From Lithodes maja (taxonomy: Eukaryota; Arthropoda; Malacostraca; Decapoda; Lithodidae): 64,000 nt of DNA. Below are positions 62,647 through 64,000 of this stretch, piece by piece. The notes under the pieces were generated by a model that was not told where the DNA came from, did no database searches, and worked only from the letters and a program-made list of their open reading frames with translations. The first letter of the stretch is position 1; every line of letters begins with the position of its first letter. The position numbers and the translations under genes were made by a program. Location: assembly GCA_037953745.1 (NCBI GenBank), contig JBAKBP010004453.1, forward strand, positions 62,001-126,000, read 5' to 3'.

Positions 62647-64000
62647 TCACCATGTGGAGAGGGCCCTCACCCGATGCCCGAAAACAAGCTCATTCGGACT
62701 GAAACCGAGACTCTCTCCAGGTACTTCTCTTGCCGCGAACAAAACATACGGCAGACCAAGGTCCCAATCCTTTCCGTTCTCTGCGCAATAACATCGAAGC
62801 ATGCTTTTCAGCGTGGCGTGCCACCTCTCCAACACCCCTTGACTCTCCGGGTGATACGCAGAAGAGACGACAGTGCTGATGCCATGCTGAATCATAGTTT
62901 GTTTGAACAGATTAGATGTAACACTAGAACCTTGATCCGATTGCACCTCTTGCGGGTAACCATACCGCGAGCAATACCAGAGCAGGTTCCGGACAACAGT
63001 TTTCGCCCTGCCATTTCTCATTGGATATGCATCAGGATAACGAGTGGCCACATCCATGATAGTTACTAGAAATTTATTACCGGCACTAGTAGGGGGTAGG
63101 GGTCCGACCATATCAATGATGACCTTACTGAAGGGCGGTCCACTGACAGGAATGGGGTGCAACGGGGCTCTCGGAATTGTTTGGTTAGGTTTTCCAACCC
63201 TCTGGCACGTATGACACCTTGCTATCCAGGTTACCACCTGCCCCTTCAACCCCGGCCACCAAAACAATTTTTCTAAAGCCGCCACCGTTTTTATCACCCC
63301 TAGATGTCCTGCCAGTGGTATGTCATGCGCCAACCTCAGTAGGCTATCCCTGCACTCCCGTGGCACCACCAACTGGTCCACTACTCCGGACCCCTCTTGC
63401 CAACTACGTTTAGGGTCTTGAAAATGCCTATAGAGGATGCCTTCTAAATAAAAAAAATCTCCTGGCTGTGCATCGCCGTCCTCGTCGAGCTCTACAGCTC
63501 CATTCGCACACGTTTGGAGCTCAGGGTCCTCTAGTTGCAACCGACGTATATCTGAGGGTGCCAAGCGATCTAACTGCTCCCGGAGCAATGCATGACCTTC
63601 CCCGATACTGGGCTGCTCCCTCTGTCTCTCTCGATGTACATAACGTTGCTGTCGTGGAGACTCGTCATGCCCAGCCTCGTCACTCTCGATGACAGGCCCA
63701 GGGGCTACTCCAGAATTAAGTAATGGTGCTAATACTGAATCACCCAGGAGAGCCGCCGAGTCAAAACTCTTAAAACCAACTCCAGCTTTAGCCTCCTCCT
63801 GTTGATCATTCCTCCGCTGGTCTGAAGACGAAGGACTAGGCTGTGACACTTTAGCTGCCCGAGCTCGGGTGACAACACACGCCATGGGTTGTGTCTGGCA
63901 CCGCTCGACCCACTCTTGCTCTTCCCTACTCACGTCGGCCGGCCTCTCGGCAACGACTAAGGGTAGAACCTCAGAAGCGGGCATTGCAAAGTCGTTGCCG
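62647..64000 (-). CDS. Protease end and integrase of Gypsy element 3 (5'-partial)
   Basis: Open from the window edge (GNDFA, protease end) to a stop at 62647, about 450 codons. Linker, then integrase: GILYRHFQDPK, AHDIPLAGHLGVIKTVAALE and CHTCQRVGKPN form the HHCC zinc module. The core has IDMVGPLPPTSAGNKFLVTI (first Asp), QSDQGSSVTSNLF (second Asp) and SAYHPESQGVLERWHATLKS (catalytic Glu), with WDLGLPYVLFAAREVPGESL and SPNELVFGH after it. All DDE residues are visible. Integrase follows protease directly, with RT downstream (62463-61897). It ends by frameshift: the next frame continues MVKEMWEG toward RT. Confidence 0.9.
   Translation of the reverse strand, partial: GNDFAMPASEVLPLVVAERPADVSREEQEWVERCQTQPMACVVTRARAAKVSQPSPSSSDQRRNDQQEEAKAGVGFKSFDSAALLGDSVLAPLLNSGVAPGPVIESDEAGHDESPRQQRYVHRERQREQPSIGEGHALLREQLDRLAPSDIRRLQLEDPELQTCANGAVELDEDGDAQPGDFFYLEGILYRHFQDPKRSWQEGSGVVDQLVVPRECRDSLLRLAHDIPLAGHLGVIKTVAALEKLFWWPGLKGQVVTWIARCHTCQRVGKPNQTIPRAPLHPIPVSGPPFSKVIIDMVGPLPPTSAGNKFLVTIMDVATRYPDAYPMRNGRAKTVVRNLLWYCSRYGYPQEVQSDQGSSVTSNLFKQTMIQHGISTVVSSAYHPESQGVLERWHATLKSMLRCYCAENGKDWDLGLPYVLFAAREVPGESLGFSPNELVFGHRVRALSTW

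Larger units (their letters stand above)
59777..64000 (-). mobile_element. Gypsy element 3 (minus strand), partial in window
   Basis: Read on the minus strand from the right edge: end of protease, integrase, RT N-terminal part, RNase H end, polypurine tract, 3' LTR. Gene order protease-integrase-RT matches Gmr1-type Ty3/Gypsy elements. Gag and 5' LTR are outside the window. It is inserted within Gypsy 2; the flanking AGTA (59773-59776) should be duplicated at its other end. Confidence 0.85.

Overview
The window is eukaryotic nuclear DNA, most probably from an arthropod and, by its repeat style (dense TA/TATC/TC microsatellites, RTE, CR1, Penelope-like and Gypsy elements, tRNA-derived SINEs), a decapod crustacean. 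The clade is an inference. No bacterial or organelle gene organisation is present. One host gene is visible: a four-exon gene at 33045-37332 whose exons join in frame and encode a 268-residue protein with an N-terminal hydrophobic segment, a PAN/apple-like cysteine module and a C-type-lectin-like domain. Almost everything else is transposable elements or their debris.

Layout. 1-7300: a SINE copy, TA microsatellites carrying a thrice-repeated unit, a decayed CR1-type reverse transcriptase (RT) fragment and a TTAA-flanked MITE. 7301-10410: an RTE-like non-LTR element with a long open endonuclease-RT frame. 10500-14266: the 3' part of a Penelope-like element (GIY-YIG domain) on the minus strand, a 200-N gap and a 77-bp satellite. 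14351-17520: MITEs and SINEs, several nested. 17521-21090: a CR1 element on the minus strand with an ORF1 esterase remnant. 21290-25230: MITEs, a SINE and TATC repeats. 26180-30750: a two-ORF non-LTR element with a few disabling mutations. 31098-32984: TTAA-flanked foldback MITEs. 33045-37332: the lectin-like gene, with MITEs in introns 2 and 3. 37391-46928: a SINE, then a non-LTR RT split by a complete, very young 8.2-kb Gypsy element. 47379-50150: a MITE whose terminus has become a 55-bp satellite, itself split by a solo Gypsy LTR. 51006-54666: a non-LTR element with a 2A-like peptide, PHD-like finger, endonuclease and RT. 54667-59776: a second Gypsy element inserted in that RT. 59777-64000: a third Gypsy element, in opposite orientation, inserted in the second and running off the window.

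The most interesting themes are: (1) the Gypsy family has protease-integrase-RT order, as in Gmr1-type elements, together with a young internally deleted derivative that keeps one 1265-codon open frame; (2) a module shared almost identically by two otherwise diverged Gypsy copies, indicating mosaic evolution; (3) several TTAA-flanked non-autonomous families, one of which seeded a satellite; (4) a 2A translational-recoding motif in a non-LTR element; and (5) a minisatellite in the lectin gene that repeats the 3' splice-site region. All similarity judgements come from reading the sequence; no database search was possible.
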